From: Rhodobacter sp.
GTDB lineage: Bacteria > Pseudomonadota > Alphaproteobacteria > Rhodobacterales > Rhodobacteraceae
Reading direction: 5' to 3'
Assembly: GCA_027487575.1 (NCBI GenBank)
Contig: JAIYDJ010000062.1
Location: 62,001 to 126,000, forward strand
DNA: 64,000 nt
Of this stretch, positions 52,908 through 63,404 are shown one piece after another; the stretch's first letter is position 1, and the number at the start of each line of letters is the position of its first letter. Below the pieces are notes generated by a model that made no database searches, was not told the DNA's origin, and saw nothing but the letters and a program-made list of their open reading frames with translations. Made by a program: the position numbers and the translations under genes.

Positions 52908-53164
52908 GCGTTCTGGAAGACATGGGCGATGCCCTTGCCCGCGATGTGATCGCGGCGATGGAAGAGCTTGGGGATGAACGGTTCTACGACAAGATTTCGA
53001 AGATCCTGCTGGACGCCTCGCCCACCATGCAAGAGGCGTTTCTGACCGCCTACCGGGTCCGCGTCGCCGAAAAGCGGGGTCGCGCGTTCATCGAGGCCGC
53101 CCTAAAGGCTAAGCGCGAGGGCGGTTCGGGGCCGAAAGTCTATATGGAAGGCGGCGGTCATTGA
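52904..53164 (+). CDS. Small conserved alphaproteobacterial protein of unknown function
   Basis: An 86-residue, mostly helical, soluble protein: E-D-M-G-D-A-L-A-R-D-V-I-A-A-M-E-E-L-G-D, then L-D-A-S-P-T-M-Q-E-A-F-L-T-A-Y-R-V-R-V-A-E. No Cys, no membrane segment, no catalytic pattern. The start overlaps the hydrolase stop (ATGA), and the HD gene begins seven bases after its stop, so these three form an operon divergent from iscR-suf. I do not recognise the family with certainty. Confidence 0.75.
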   Translation: MSVLEDMGDALARDVIAAMEELGDERFYDKISKILLDASPTMQEAFLTAYRVRVAEKRGRAFIEAALKAKREGGSGPKVYMEGGGH

Positions 53165-53170
53165 CGTCCG

Positions 53171-53761
53171 ATGTCTGACGCGGCCCGGCTTGCGGCGCAG
53201 TTCGCCTTTTTGAACGAGGCGGACCGGCTGAAATCCGTGTTGCGCGCCACCACGCTTGTCGATGGATCGCGACCCGAAAATTCGGGCGAACATTCCTGGC
53301 ATCTGACGCTGTACGCCTTGGTTCTCGCCGATCAGGCCGCACCCGGCGTTGATATCGGTCGCGTCATCCGGATGCTGATCCTGCATGATCTGGTCGAAAT
53401 CGATGTGGGCGACGTGCCGATCCATTCTGCGAACGGTCTGGCCCATGCGTCGACAGACACGATTGCCGCCGAACAGCGCGCCGCAGACCGCATTTTTGGC
53501 CTGCTGCCGCCTGATCTGGCCCAAGATTTTCGCGCCCTGTGGGACGAATTCGAGGCGGCCGAGACGCCGGATGCCGTTTTCGCGAAAAGTCTGGATCGGG
53601 TGCAGCCGGTGATGGCCAACCTGATGTCAGGCGGCGGCACCTGGAAAACCTATGCGGTGACGGCCGAACAACTAGAGGCGCGGGTCGGGGTCAAGATCGC
53701 GCGCGGCGCGCCGCGGCTGTGGGGCTGGCTGCAGGACAGGACGCGCAACTTTTTCAGCTAG
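53171..53761 (+). CDS. HD domain-containing phosphohydrolase (YfbR/5'-nucleotidase-like)
   Basis: A 196-residue metal-dependent HD protein. It has the first metal His in E-N-S-G-E-H-S-W-H-L near residue 40, the H-D pair in L-I-L-H-D-L-V-E-I-D-V-G-D near residue 74, and the later Asp in F-A-K-S-L-D-R-V-Q-P. This arrangement (H...HD...D) matches YfbR-type deoxynucleoside 5'-monophosphatases. Cytosolic. Third gene of the hydrolase operon; about 90 bases of AT-richer sequence separate it from icd. Confidence 0.85.
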   Translation: MSDAARLAAQFAFLNEADRLKSVLRATTLVDGSRPENSGEHSWHLTLYALVLADQAAPGVDIGRVIRMLILHDLVEIDVGDVPIHSANGLAHASTDTIAAEQRAADRIFGLLPPDLAQDFRALWDEFEAAETPDAVFAKSLDRVQPVMANLMSGGGTWKTYAVTAEQLEARVGVKIARGAPRLWGWLQDRTRNFFS

Positions 53762-53853
53762 AAAATTTGGTATACCGTCGCATACTATCTTTGCGCTTTC
53801 ATGTTTCCGCGCTATGCACTGGCCGAACCGAATCCATTTGAAAAGGGCCGGAT

Positions 53854-55068
53854 ATGACGAAGATCAAGGTAGCCAACCCCGTCGTCGAACTCGACGGTGA
53901 CGAGATGACCCGGATCATCTGGGACTTCATCAAGCAGAAGTTGATCCTGCCCTATCTGGACATCGACCTGAAATACTACGACCTGTCGATCCAGGTGCGT
54001 GACGAGACCAATGACCAGATCACCATAGATGCCGCCCATGCGATCAAGCAGCACGGCGTCGGGGTGAAATGCGCGACGATCACGGCGGATGAAGGCCGGG
54101 TTGCGGAATTCGGACTAAAGCAGATGTGGAAATCGCCCAACGGCACGATCCGCAACATCCTTGGCGGCGTGATCTTCCGCCAGCCGATCATCTGCCGCAA
54201 CGTCCCCCGCCTCGTCCCCGGCTGGACCAAGCCCATCGTGGTCGGCCGCCATGCCTTTGGCGACCAGTACCGCGCGACCGACTTCCACTTTCCGGGCGCG
54301 GGCAAGCTGACCATGAAGTTCGTCGGCAACGACGGCACGGTGATAGAGCGTGACGTCTACGATGCGCCTTCGGCCGGCGTCTACATGGGGATGTACAACC
54401 TGGACGATTCGATCGCCGACTTCGCCCGCGCTTCTCTGAACTACGGGCTGAACCTTGGCTGGCCGGTCTATCTGTCCACCAAGAACACCATCCTGAAATA
54501 CTATGACGGCCGCTTCAAGGAGCTGTTCCAGACGATCTACGAGGAAGAGTTCGAAGCCGAGTTCAAGAAGAAGGGCATCCACTACGAACACCGCCTGATC
54601 GACGACATGGTGGCCAGCGCCATGAAATGGTCGGGCGGCTATGTCTGGGCGTGCAAGAACTATGACGGCGACGTGCAGTCCGATACTGTGGCGCAGGGGT
54701 TCGGCAGTCTTGGCCTGATGACGTCCGTCTTGATGACACCCGATGGCAAGGTGGTCGAGGCCGAGGCGGCGCATGGCACCGTGACGCGCCATTACCGCGA
54801 GCATCAGAAGGGCAAGGCCACCTCGACCAACTCTGTCGCGTCGATCTATGCCTGGACGGGCGGGCTGAAACATCGCGCCAAGCTGGACGGAAACGAGGCG
54901 TTGCTGCGCTTTGCCAACACGCTGGAACAGGTGACGGTGGCCACGGTCGAGGATGGCTGGATGACCAAGGATCTGGCGCTGCTGGTCGGGCCGGATCAGA
55001 AGTGGCTGACGACGATGGGCTATCTGGAGAAGGTGGACGAGTACTTGAACAAGGCGCTGGCAGGCTGA
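53854..55068 (+). CDS. icd: NADP-dependent isocitrate dehydrogenase
   Basis: A 404-residue homodimeric enzyme of the eukaryote-like NADP-IDH subfamily, converting isocitrate to 2-oxoglutarate in the TCA cycle. The start [21 protein letters not shown] is typical. Substrate motif K-S-P-N-G-T-I-R-N near residue 92; metal/substrate D-D-M-V-A near residue 250 and Y-D-G-D-V-Q-S-D; coenzyme region A-A-H-G-T-V-T-R-H near residue 308. Monocistronic, ended by a strong hairpin. Confidence 0.96.
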   Translation: MTKIKVANPVVELDGDEMTRIIWDFIKQKLILPYLDIDLKYYDLSIQVRDETNDQITIDAAHAIKQHGVGVKCATITADEGRVAEFGLKQMWKSPNGTIRNILGGVIFRQPIICRNVPRLVPGWTKPIVVGRHAFGDQYRATDFHFPGAGKLTMKFVGNDGTVIERDVYDAPSAGVYMGMYNLDDSIADFARASLNYGLNLGWPVYLSTKNTILKYYDGRFKELFQTIYEEEFEAEFKKKGIHYEHRLIDDMVASAMKWSGGYVWACKNYDGDVQSDTVAQGFGSLGLMTSVLMTPDGKVVEAEAAHGTVTRHYREHQKGKATSTNSVASIYAWTGGLKHRAKLDGNEALLRFANTLEQVTVATVEDGWMTKDLALLVGPDQKWLTTMGYLEKVDEYLNKALAG

Positions 55069-55076
55069 GGAAGACA

Positions 55077-55102
55077 GCTGGCCCGTTCTGCAACGGGCCA
55101 GC
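55077..55102. terminator. Hairpin between convergent icd and the repeat-protein gene
   Basis: Perfect 11-bp stem GCTGGCCCGTT / AACGGGCCAGC with a CTGC loop, nine bases past the icd stop. There is no U tract directly after it (TTGCGCC), so termination may be less than complete; it can serve both strands. Confidence 0.6.
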
Positions 55103-55127
55103 TTGCGCCAAAGTCCTTTTTGCCGCG

Positions 55128-56288
55128 CTATTGATTCAGGAACGTCGCGGGGACGTTGACGGTCATCGTCATCCCCTCGATCCTGAATTCGCCGTTGCTC
55201 AGGCCAAAGCAGCGTTGATCCAGCCCCTGGAACTGCACGCGCCGGATGCCGAGTTTTTCGGTCAGGAAGGTGTCATGCACGATGCCCATGGGTTGGCCCG
55301 ACATGTCGAGGATCGAATAGCCATTGAAGACCTGCGCGTTGCCTCCGGCCGAGCATTTCAGCTCGACTCCCCTCATCGGCAGGTTCAGATCGGCGGTCGT
55401 GCGTGCAAATGCCGGTCCGAGGTTGGGATTGACCGGCATGACGGGAGCCGACGCCAAAGAGATGGTGGCCGCGTCCCCGCACGGATCGCCAAGATTCAGG
55501 CCGGGCACCGTAACCGCACGAACGGGCACCGGTCCGCCGGGGGGTGTCGTCACGACAGGCACCGTCGGGCCACCGGGGATTATGACCACAACGTCACCGT
55601 CATCCCCGCCGTCGCCATTGTCGCCGGGATCTGACGGATCGGCAGGATCGCCCGGGTTGGTCGGGTTGGTCGGATCGGTCGGGTTGGTCGGATCCACGGG
55701 TTCGGGAAGGTCGATGGCCGCCGAGTCACGGCAGGAGCCGAGGCAGACATCAAGCACATAGCCGTCGTATTCCAGAACGTCGGCGATCACATCCAGCCCC
55801 AGAACGGTTGTGTCAACCCCGACCACCGACAACGGCCCGGCGATTGACAGCGGTGTCGCAGGCTTGCTGGCAGGCTTCGTCGCCACCGGTGCCTTGCCAA
55901 CCGTCACATTGCCCTGAACCGGGCTTTTCTTCTTCGCTTTGCCCGGTGCCCCGCTGCCCACGCCGACATCGGCATTGACGCCTTGTTCCCCGCCGATGCC
56001 GACATCGGCGCTGACTCCGCCGCTTTTCCCGAGGGAATCCCGACCCACGCCGACTTCGGCGTTCACGCCATCGCGGCCGCCGACGCTGACATCGGCTCCG
56101 ATGCCGTCCCGGCCAACGGATACCTCGGCCGAAATACCCCGGTCGCCCCCAAGCGAAAACCCCTCTGCCTGCGCAGACCCGAGGGACAGGACAAGGCAGG
56201 CCGTAACGACAGTCGCGCCAAGCGGGCTTGGACGCGAAGCAGGCCGTCCTGTCGTCAAGGATGCGCAGAATGTCATGATTTTAGTCAT
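55128..56288 (-). CDS. Secreted protein with tandem short repeats and a Pro/Asp-rich linker, function unknown
   Basis: A 386-residue protein. The signal peptide reads G-A-T-V-V-T-A-C-L-V-L-S-L-G-S-A-Q-A. Next come five short repeats (A-E-V-S-V-G-R-D, A-D-V-S-V-G-G-R, A-E-V-G-V-G-R-D, A-D-V-G-I-G-G-E, A-D-V-G-V-G-S-G) spaced 11 to 17 residues, a basic segment K-A-K-K-K-S, a hydrophobic domain, a P-T-N-P-T-D-P type linker rich in Asp/Gly, and a C-terminal domain with paired Cys. Repeats of this kind may form a beta-roll or solenoid. The start is uncertain: ATGs at 56318, 56288 and 56276 are all in frame. No homologue is recognised. Confidence 0.72.
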   Translation of the reverse strand: MTKIMTFCASLTTGRPASRPSPLGATVVTACLVLSLGSAQAEGFSLGGDRGISAEVSVGRDGIGADVSVGGRDGVNAEVGVGRDSLGKSGGVSADVGIGGEQGVNADVGVGSGAPGKAKKKSPVQGNVTVGKAPVATKPASKPATPLSIAGPLSVVGVDTTVLGLDVIADVLEYDGYVLDVCLGSCRDSAAIDLPEPVDPTNPTDPTNPTNPGDPADPSDPGDNGDGGDDGDVVVIIPGGPTVPVVTTPPGGPVPVRAVTVPGLNLGDPCGDAATISLASAPVMPVNPNLGPAFARTTADLNLPMRGVELKCSAGGNAQVFNGYSILDMSGQPMGIVHDTFLTEKLGIRRVQFQGLDQRCFGLSNGEFRIEGMTMTVNVPATFLNQ

Positions 56289-56535
56289 GTCGGATTTGCA
56301 TTCGTGAATGTGATTCATTGCAAAAAGCACGCTGGCTCCGGGTGTCGCCTGTGTCGCAAGTGCGCTACCAGTGCGTGCAATTCTAGAAATGCAACGAGAC
56401 CCGATCCGCGATGCTGTGCGCAATTCAGGCATTCGGCGACTCACAGTTTGTCAAAGGACGCGAAACAGGCGGATAGTGGCCGGAAATTTAGGTCATATGT
56501 ATTGACTTACTTTGAGCGCCGAACTAACGCGAGGC

Positions 56536-57138
56536 ATGACCCCCACAACACGGCATTCGCTGATCGAAGATGTCCAGGGCCTCGGCCTCGGTGTGTTCCT
56601 GTGCAGCATCGCCATCCATATCCTGACCCATCTGGGCCTGATCACGGGGCAGACGGCGGGCATTGCCGCGATCATCTCGTATCTGTCGGGGTGGAGTTTC
56701 GGGGCCGTCTTCTTTCTGATCAACATCCCGTTCTATCTGTTGGCCTACCGGCGGCTCGGGCCGGTGTTCACCCTGAAATCCCTGATCTCGGTGTCGCTTC
56801 TGTCTGCGGGGACCAGCCTGATCCCGCAGGCGTTCACCATCGCCTACCTGCATCCGGCCCTCGGCGCGGTGATGTTCGGCAGCCTGACCGGGCTCGGCCT
56901 GCTGGCCATGTTCCGGCATGGGGGCAGTCTGGGGGGCCTTGGCATCGTGGCGCTGATCGTGCAGGACAGCACCGGCTTTCGGGCCGGCTATGTGCAGTTG
57001 ATTGCCGATGCGGTGATCTTTGCGGCTGCGTTTTTCCTCTTTCCGGTGGAAATCGTCGGATGGTCGTTGCTGGGGGCGGTCGTGCTGAACCTGATCATCG
57101 CGATCAATCACCGGCGGGACCGTTACATCGCCACCTGA
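56536..57138 (+). CDS. YitT family membrane protein
   Basis: A 200-residue inner-membrane protein with about five helices, typical for YitT/DUF161: G-L-G-L-G-V-F-L-C-S-I-A-I-H-I-L near the N-terminus, G-L-I-T-G-Q-T-A-G-I-A, F-F-L-I-N-I-P-F-Y-L-L-A-Y, then G-G-S-L-G-G-L-G-I-V-A. The C-terminal DUF2179 domain of longer YitT proteins is absent. The start is ATG 56536; a TTG at 56512 is possible. Function unknown; it may be a transporter of the 5-TMS YitT family. Monocistronic, divergent from the repeat protein. Confidence 0.85.
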   Translation: MTPTTRHSLIEDVQGLGLGVFLCSIAIHILTHLGLITGQTAGIAAIISYLSGWSFGAVFFLINIPFYLLAYRRLGPVFTLKSLISVSLLSAGTSLIPQAFTIAYLHPALGAVMFGSLTGLGLLAMFRHGGSLGGLGIVALIVQDSTGFRAGYVQLIADAVIFAAAFFLFPVEIVGWSLLGAVVLNLIIAINHRRDRYIAT

Positions 57139-57247
57139 CCCCGCCTCCGACAGGGATGCTGCGGCTGCACAAAGGTTCCTCTGGCCTTTTGGCGCGACCT
57201 GAGATAACGCCACGCCAACACGAACATATGAAAGTGACCCCCTCCCG

Positions 57248-59065
57248 ATGGAGCTTCGCAACATCGCCATCATCGCGCACGTCGACCATGGCAAGACCAC
57301 ACTCGTTGACGAGCTGCTGAAACAGTCCGGCTCGTTTCGTGACAATCAGGCCGTCGCCGAACGCGCGATGGACAGCAACGACATCGAACGCGAACGCGGC
57401 ATCACGATTCTGGCAAAATGTACCTCGCTGGAATGGGCGGGGGCACGGATCAACATCGTCGACACCCCCGGCCACGCCGACTTTGGCGGCGAGGTGGAAC
57501 GCATTCTCAGCATGGTCGATGGCGTGGTGCTGTTGGTCGATGCCGCCGAAGGGCCGATGCCGCAGACCAAGTTCGTGACGTCGAAGGCGCTTGCGCTGGG
57601 GCTGCGTCCCATCGTGGTGCTGAACAAGGTCGACAAGCACGATGCCGAACCGTCGCGCGCCCTGAACGAGGTGTTCGATCTGTTCGCCAACCTTGGCGCC
57701 GACGACGACCAGCTTGATTTCCCGGTTCTCTATGCCTCGGGCCGCAATGGCTGGGCCGACACCGAACTCGACGGCCCGCGCAAGGACCTGTCGGCGCTCT
57801 ACGATCTGGTGCTGAAGCATGTCCCCGCGCCAAAGCAGATCGCGCGGCGGAGCGAGCCGTTCCAGATGCTGGCGACCACCCTTTCCGCCGACCCGTTCAT
57901 CGGGCGCATCCTGACGGGGCGCGTCGAGTCCGGCACTCTGCGGGCTGGCGAGACGATCAAGGCGCTGTCCCGCGACGGCGAGCGGCTTGAACAGTTCCGC
58001 GTGTCCAAGGTCCTGGCCTATCGCGGCCTCGTGATGACGCCGATCGACGCGGCAGAGGCGGGCGATATCGTGACGCTGGCCGGCATGTCGAAGGCGACGG
58101 TGGCCGATACCCTTTGCGCGCTGGAACTCGACACCGCCCTGCCCGCGCAGCCCATCGACCCGCCGACAATCTCGATCACCTTCGGGATCAACGACTCGCC
58201 GCTGGCAGGCAAGGAAGGCACCAAGGTGCAGTCCCGCGTGATCCGCGAACGCCTGATGAAGGAAGCCGAGATCAACGTGGCGATCAAGGTGACCGACACG
58301 GCGGGCGGCGATGCGTTCGAGGTTGCCGGTCGCGGCGAATTGCAGATGGGCGTTCTGATCGAGAACATGCGCCGCGAGGGGTTCGAGCTGTCGATCAGCC
58401 GCCCGCGCGTGATCTTCCGCGAAATCGACGGTGTGCGCCACGAGCCGATCGAGGAAGTCACAATCGACGTCGATGACGAATACACCGGCCCGGTGATCGA
58501 AAAACTGACAGGCCCGCGCAAGGGCGATCTGGTCGAGATGAAACCCGCTGGCGTCGGCAAGACGCGGATCATCGCGCATGTCCCGTCGCGCGGCCTGATC
58601 GGCTATCACGGTCAGTTCATGACTGACACGCGCGGCACCGGCGTTCTGAACCGGGTGTTCCACGACTGGGCCCCGCACAAGGGCGCGATCGAGGGACGTC
58701 GGCAAGGCGTGCTGATCTCGATGGAATCGGGCATTTCGGTCGCTTATGCGATGTGGAAGCTGGAAGATCGCGGGCATTTCTTCATTGGCGTGCAGGAACC
58801 GGTCTACACCGGCATGATCATCGGCGAGCACAACCGCGACAACGATCTGGAAGTGAACCCGCTGAAGGGCAAGCAACTGACCAACGTCCGCGCAAGCGGC
58901 ACGGACGAGGCCGTGCGGCTGACCACGCCGGTCAAGCTGTCACTGGAACAGTGCATCGCCTACATCGACGATGACGAACTGGTGGAAGTGACGCCGAAGT
59001 CGGTCCGGATGCGCAAGCGGTATCTGGACCCGAACGACCGTAAGCGGATGTCGCGCGCGGGGTGA
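57248..59065 (+). CDS. typA: Translational GTPase TypA (BipA)
   Basis: A 605-residue ribosome-binding GTPase needed for 50S assembly and for stress responses. G1 A-H-V-D-H-G-K-T-T, switch I with E-R-E-R-G-I-T-I, G3 [10 protein letters not shown]4 N-K-V-D. Domains II, III (elongation factor type) and the BipA-specific C-terminal domain follow, with G-R-G-E-L-Q-M-G and R-G-L-I-G-Y-H-G. Full length. Ended by a strong bidirectional terminator. Confidence 0.96.
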   Translation: MELRNIAIIAHVDHGKTTLVDELLKQSGSFRDNQAVAERAMDSNDIERERGITILAKCTSLEWAGARINIVDTPGHADFGGEVERILSMVDGVVLLVDAAEGPMPQTKFVTSKALALGLRPIVVLNKVDKHDAEPSRALNEVFDLFANLGADDDQLDFPVLYASGRNGWADTELDGPRKDLSALYDLVLKHVPAPKQIARRSEPFQMLATTLSADPFIGRILTGRVESGTLRAGETIKALSRDGERLEQFRVSKVLAYRGLVMTPIDAAEAGDIVTLAGMSKATVADTLCALELDTALPAQPIDPPTISITFGINDSPLAGKEGTKVQSRVIRERLMKEAEINVAIKVTDTAGGDAFEVAGRGELQMGVLIENMRREGFELSISRPRVIFREIDGVRHEPIEEVTIDVDDEYTGPVIEKLTGPRKGDLVEMKPAGVGKTRIIAHVPSRGLIGYHGQFMTDTRGTGVLNRVFHDWAPHKGAIEGRRQGVLISMESGISVAYAMWKLEDRGHFFIGVQEPVYTGMIIGEHNRDNDLEVNPLKGKQLTNVRASGTDEAVRLTTPVKLSLEQCIAYIDDDELVEVTPKSVRMRKRYLDPNDRKRMSRAG

Positions 59066-59085
59066 TCAGCGTGACGGTGATGAAC

Positions 59086-59115
59086 AAAAAGGCCGCCCGT
59101 CTGGGCGGCCTTTTT
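59086..59115. terminator. Bidirectional Rho-independent terminator between typA and a DUF1330 gene
   Basis: AAAAAGGCCGCCC-GTCT-GGGCGGCCTTTTT: a perfect stem with T runs on both strands, serving the plus-strand typA and the minus-strand alaS-DUF1330 unit. Confidence 0.93.
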
Positions 59116-59405
59116 CATTCTATCTCTTCCACTACCATCAGATCCCGGACGCTCGCCCCTTTGGCATGCATCAAGGCTGCCTGATAGGCAGGCGAGTTGT
59201 AACACTCCACCGCCGCCTCAAGGCTGGGAAAGCGCGCAACGACATTGCGCGCCCGGTCGCGGCCTTCCAGTTGCACATAACGGCCACCACGGGCCAGAAA
59301 TTTGCCGCCATGCGCCGCGATGGCCGGACCGGCCTCTTTCGCATAGCGGCCATATGCCTCGGCGTCCGTCACTTCGACATGGGCTATCCAGAGCGCGGTC
59401 GGCAT
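59115..59405 (-). CDS. DUF1330 domain-containing protein (second paralogue)
   Basis: A 96-residue DUF1330 protein: A-L-W-I-A-H-V-E-V-T-D-A-E-A-Y-G-R-Y, G-G-K-F-L-A-R-G-G, V-A-R-F-P-S-L-E-A-A-V-E-C-Y-N-S-P-A-Y. It is clearly related to the protein at 22881-23198. ATG 59405 lies one base after the alaS stop, so it is the last gene of the alaS unit; the track start is inside alaS. Function unknown. Confidence 0.87.
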   Translation of the reverse strand: MPTALWIAHVEVTDAEAYGRYAKEAGPAIAAHGGKFLARGGRYVQLEGRDRARNVVARFPSLEAAVECYNSPAYQAALMHAKGASVRDLMVVEEIE

Positions 59406-59406
59406 G

Positions 59407-62052
59407 TCAGCCTCCGATGACGGCAAGCGCCGCCGCAATGGCCTCATCCGCCTTGCCGATATCGACCCCACCGGCCTGCGCCATGTCGGGGCGCCCGCCG
59501 CCGCCCTTGCCGCCCATCGCCTCGGCCGCCGCCTTGACCAGCGCCACGGCAGACACACGGGTCGTCAGATCGACCGTAACGCCCACCGCCACAGCAGGCT
59601 TGGCCCCGGTATCGGCGATAAGCACCACGACACCCGACCCGAGCCGCGCCTTCATCTCGTCGATCATCCCGGGAAGATCCTTGCCCGAAACCCCCGACAG
59701 CACCTGCGCGATGACCTTGAGGCCTGCCACCTCTCGCACTTCCGGCCCGGCGCCCGCGCCCATCGCCAGTTCGCGCCGCAATGTCGCCACCTCGTTCTGC
59801 AGGGCGCGGCGTTCGTCGACCAGCACCCGCACCCGGTCCACCGCATCGGCGGGGGCGGCCTTCAACACGGCGGCAACTTCGGCCAGACGCGCATCCTGCT
59901 GGCGCAGATGGTCCAGCGCCGCCTGCCCCGTCAGCGCCTCGAACCGGCGCACCCCGGACGACGACGCATTCTCACCAAGCGCCACGAAGGCCCCGATATC
60001 GCCTGTGCGCGACACATGCGTGCCGCCGCAAAGCTCCAGACTGTAGGTGGCCTTGTCCGCACCCTTGCCCGAACCGGGCTGCACGCCCATCGACACGACG
60101 CGCACCTCTTCGCCATACTTCTCGCCGAACAGCGCTTGAGCGCCAAGCGCGCGGGCGTCATCGGGCGTCATGATCCGGGTTTCGACCGGCCCGTTCTGCC
60201 GGATGAAGGCATTTACCTCGGCTTCGACCTGCGCAAGTTCGGCAGCAGACATCGCGGCACCATGGCTGAAGTCGAATCGCAGCCGATCCACCGCATTCAG
60301 ACTGCCCCGCTGCGCCACATGGTCGCCAAGCGCGCGGCGCAGCGCCTCGTGCAGCAGGTGCGTCGCGGAATGGTTGGCGCGGATGGCCGATCTGCGGCCA
60401 TGGTCCACCTGCAGCCGGGCCGCCTGCCCCGCCTTGATCGTGCCTTCGGTCACTTCGGCCACGTGCAGAAAAACGCCGGCCGATTTGCGGGTGTCGGTGA
60501 TCCGCGCGATCCCCGTATCGGTCTGCAAGGTCCCGGCATCGCCGACCTGCCCGCCGCTTTCGGCGTAAAACGGCGTCTGGTTGACGACGATCAGGACCGA
60601 ACCGGTTGCGTCAGGGGCCAAAGCGCCCTCCTGCACCAGGGCCAGCACCTGCCCCTCGGCGAGTTCGGTGTCATAGCCCAGAAATTCGGTCGCCCCATGC
60701 GCTTCGGCCAGTTCGAACCAGATCGCGGCATCGGCGGTGCCGCCGGCCCCTGTCCAGGCGGCGCGCGCCTTCGTGCGTTGTTCCTCCATCGCGGTTTCGA
60801 ACCCCGCCACATCGACGCCCCGCCCCTTTTCGCGCAAAGCATCCTGCGTCAGGTCCAGAGGGAACCCGTAGGTGTCATAAAGCTTGAACGCCGTCGCCCC
60901 CGGCAGGTCCGCGCCCTCGTCCAGCGCGGCTAGCTGATCGTCCAAGAGCCGCAATCCGCGGTCCAGCGTTTGCTTGAAGCGGGTTTCCTCGCTGCGCAGC
61001 GTTTCGGCGATCAGCGACTGGGCACGGCCAAGCTCGGGGTAGGCAGACCCCATCCCCGCGACCAGCGCCGGAACCAGCCGGTGCATCACCGGGTCCTGCG
61101 CGCCCAGCATGTGGGCGTGGCGCATCGCCCGACGCATGATCCGGCGCAGCACGTAGCCCCGTCCTTCGTTGCCGGGCATCACGCCATCGGCAATCAGGAA
61201 CGAGGTGGACCGCAGGTGATCGGCGATGACGCGGTGGTGGATCTTTCCCGGCCCGTCCGGATCGCTGCTTGTGGCATGCGCCGAAGCCTCGATCAGGCTG
61301 CGCATCAGGTCGGTGTCATAGTTGTCATGCTTGCCCTGCAACAACGCGCCGATCCGCTCCAGCCCCATGCCGGTGTCGATGCTTTGCATCTGCAGCGGGA
61401 TCATCCGTCCATCGGCGAACTGTTCGTTCTGCATGAAGACGTTGTTCCAGATTTCGATGAACCGGTCGCCGTCCTGATCGGCGCTGCCGGGCGGGCCGCC
61501 CCAGATGTGGTCGCCGTGGTCATAAAAGATCTCGGTGCACGGACCGCAGGGGCCGGTCGGCCCCATCCGCCAGAAGTTGTCGTCGTTGTCGATGCGGATG
61601 ATCTTGTGATCGGCGAAACCGGTCACCTTCTTCCAGATCGCCGCAGCCTCTTCATCGGTGTGATAGACGGTGACGCAAAGCTTGCTTGGATCCAGTCCGA
61701 AATCCCGGGTCAGCAATTCCCAGGCAAAGGTGATCGCCTGTTCCTTGAAGTAGTCGCCAAAGCTGAAGTTCCCCAGCATCTCGAAAAAGGTATGGTGCCG
61801 CGCGGTGTATCCCACATTGTCGAGGTCATTGTGCTTGCCGCCAGCGCGAACGCATTTCTGTGCAGTGGTCGCGCGCTTGTAGTCGCGCGTCTCGACCCCG
61901 GTGAAGCAGTTCTTGAACTGGACCATCCCGGAATTGGCGAACATCAGGGTCGGGTCGTTGCGCGGCACCAAGGGCGAACTTTCCACCACCTTGTGCCCGT
62001 TTCGGGCAAAGAAATCGAGGAAGGTGGCGCGGATATCGTTCAGCGACGGCAT
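59407..62052 (-). CDS. alaS: Alanyl-tRNA synthetase
   Basis: An 881-residue class II synthetase. Catalytic domain start [14 protein letters not shown] with motif-1 region [27 protein letters not shown] motif 2. Editing domain zinc ligands in N-H-S-A-T-H-L-L-H and C-G-G-T-H-V. A C-terminal C-Ala domain with the glycine-rich [16 protein letters not shown]. Normal length. Followed by a DUF1330 gene; about 90 bases from recA. Confidence 0.97.
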   Translation of the reverse strand: MPSLNDIRATFLDFFARNGHKVVESSPLVPRNDPTLMFANSGMVQFKNCFTGVETRDYKRATTAQKCVRAGGKHNDLDNVGYTARHHTFFEMLGNFSFGDYFKEQAITFAWELLTRDFGLDPSKLCVTVYHTDEEAAAIWKKVTGFADHKIIRIDNDDNFWRMGPTGPCGPCTEIFYDHGDHIWGGPPGSADQDGDRFIEIWNNVFMQNEQFADGRMIPLQMQSIDTGMGLERIGALLQGKHDNYDTDLMRSLIEASAHATSSDPDGPGKIHHRVIADHLRSTSFLIADGVMPGNEGRGYVLRRIMRRAMRHAHMLGAQDPVMHRLVPALVAGMGSAYPELGRAQSLIAETLRSEETRFKQTLDRGLRLLDDQLAALDEGADLPGATAFKLYDTYGFPLDLTQDALREKGRGVDVAGFETAMEEQRTKARAAWTGAGGTADAAIWFELAEAHGATEFLGYDTELAEGQVLALVQEGALAPDATGSVLIVVNQTPFYAESGGQVGDAGTLQTDTGIARITDTRKSAGVFLHVAEVTEGTIKAGQAARLQVDHGRRSAIRANHSATHLLHEALRRALGDHVAQRGSLNAVDRLRFDFSHGAAMSAAELAQVEAEVNAFIRQNGPVETRIMTPDDARALGAQALFGEKYGEEVRVVSMGVQPGSGKGADKATYSLELCGGTHVSRTGDIGAFVALGENASSSGVRRFEALTGQAALDHLRQQDARLAEVAAVLKAAPADAVDRVRVLVDERRALQNEVATLRRELAMGAGAGPEVREVAGLKVIAQVLSGVSGKDLPGMIDEMKARLGSGVVVLIADTGAKPAVAVGVTVDLTTRVSAVALVKAAAEAMGGKGGGGRPDMAQAGGVDIGKADEAIAAALAVIGG

Positions 62053-62106
62053 GACGGCGGCCCTATCTGCAAGGAAAACAACCGCTTTCGTTTAGCTCTG
62101 GCGGGC

Positions 62107-62136
62107 GGGCCTGTCCACAGCCGTTTGGACGGGCCC
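62107..62136 (-). terminator. Hairpin just downstream of recA
   Basis: GGGCCTGTCC-(10 nt)-GGACGGGCCC, ten paired bases with one G-U, seven bases past the recA stop. It lacks a clear U tract, so it may be a partial terminator or an mRNA stabiliser. Confidence 0.5.
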
Positions 62137-62142
62137 GACCCG

Positions 62143-63213
<1,071 letters not shown>

Positions 63214-63404
63214 TTGCCCGTTCCTTATTTCACAGCCGCATACCGACGGCAATTGCGCAGGTGTTCCCTGTTTGTCTGATCTACATGGGTCCAAAACGGG
63301 AACATTTCAACTCAAATCTTCGCCCACCAGCTTTTGTCCAACAAGGTTAAGGAAAGGTTAGGTCAAACCGGTCAATAGAGGGTTGCCTGCAGATAATCCG
63401 GTCT

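Noticed and set aside
63214-63310. LexA/SOS box upstream of recA
   Set aside because: Only near-matches to GTTC-N7-GTTC are present (GTTC-CCTGTTT-GTCT and GTTC-CCGTTTT-GGAC on the other strand); not reported as a site.
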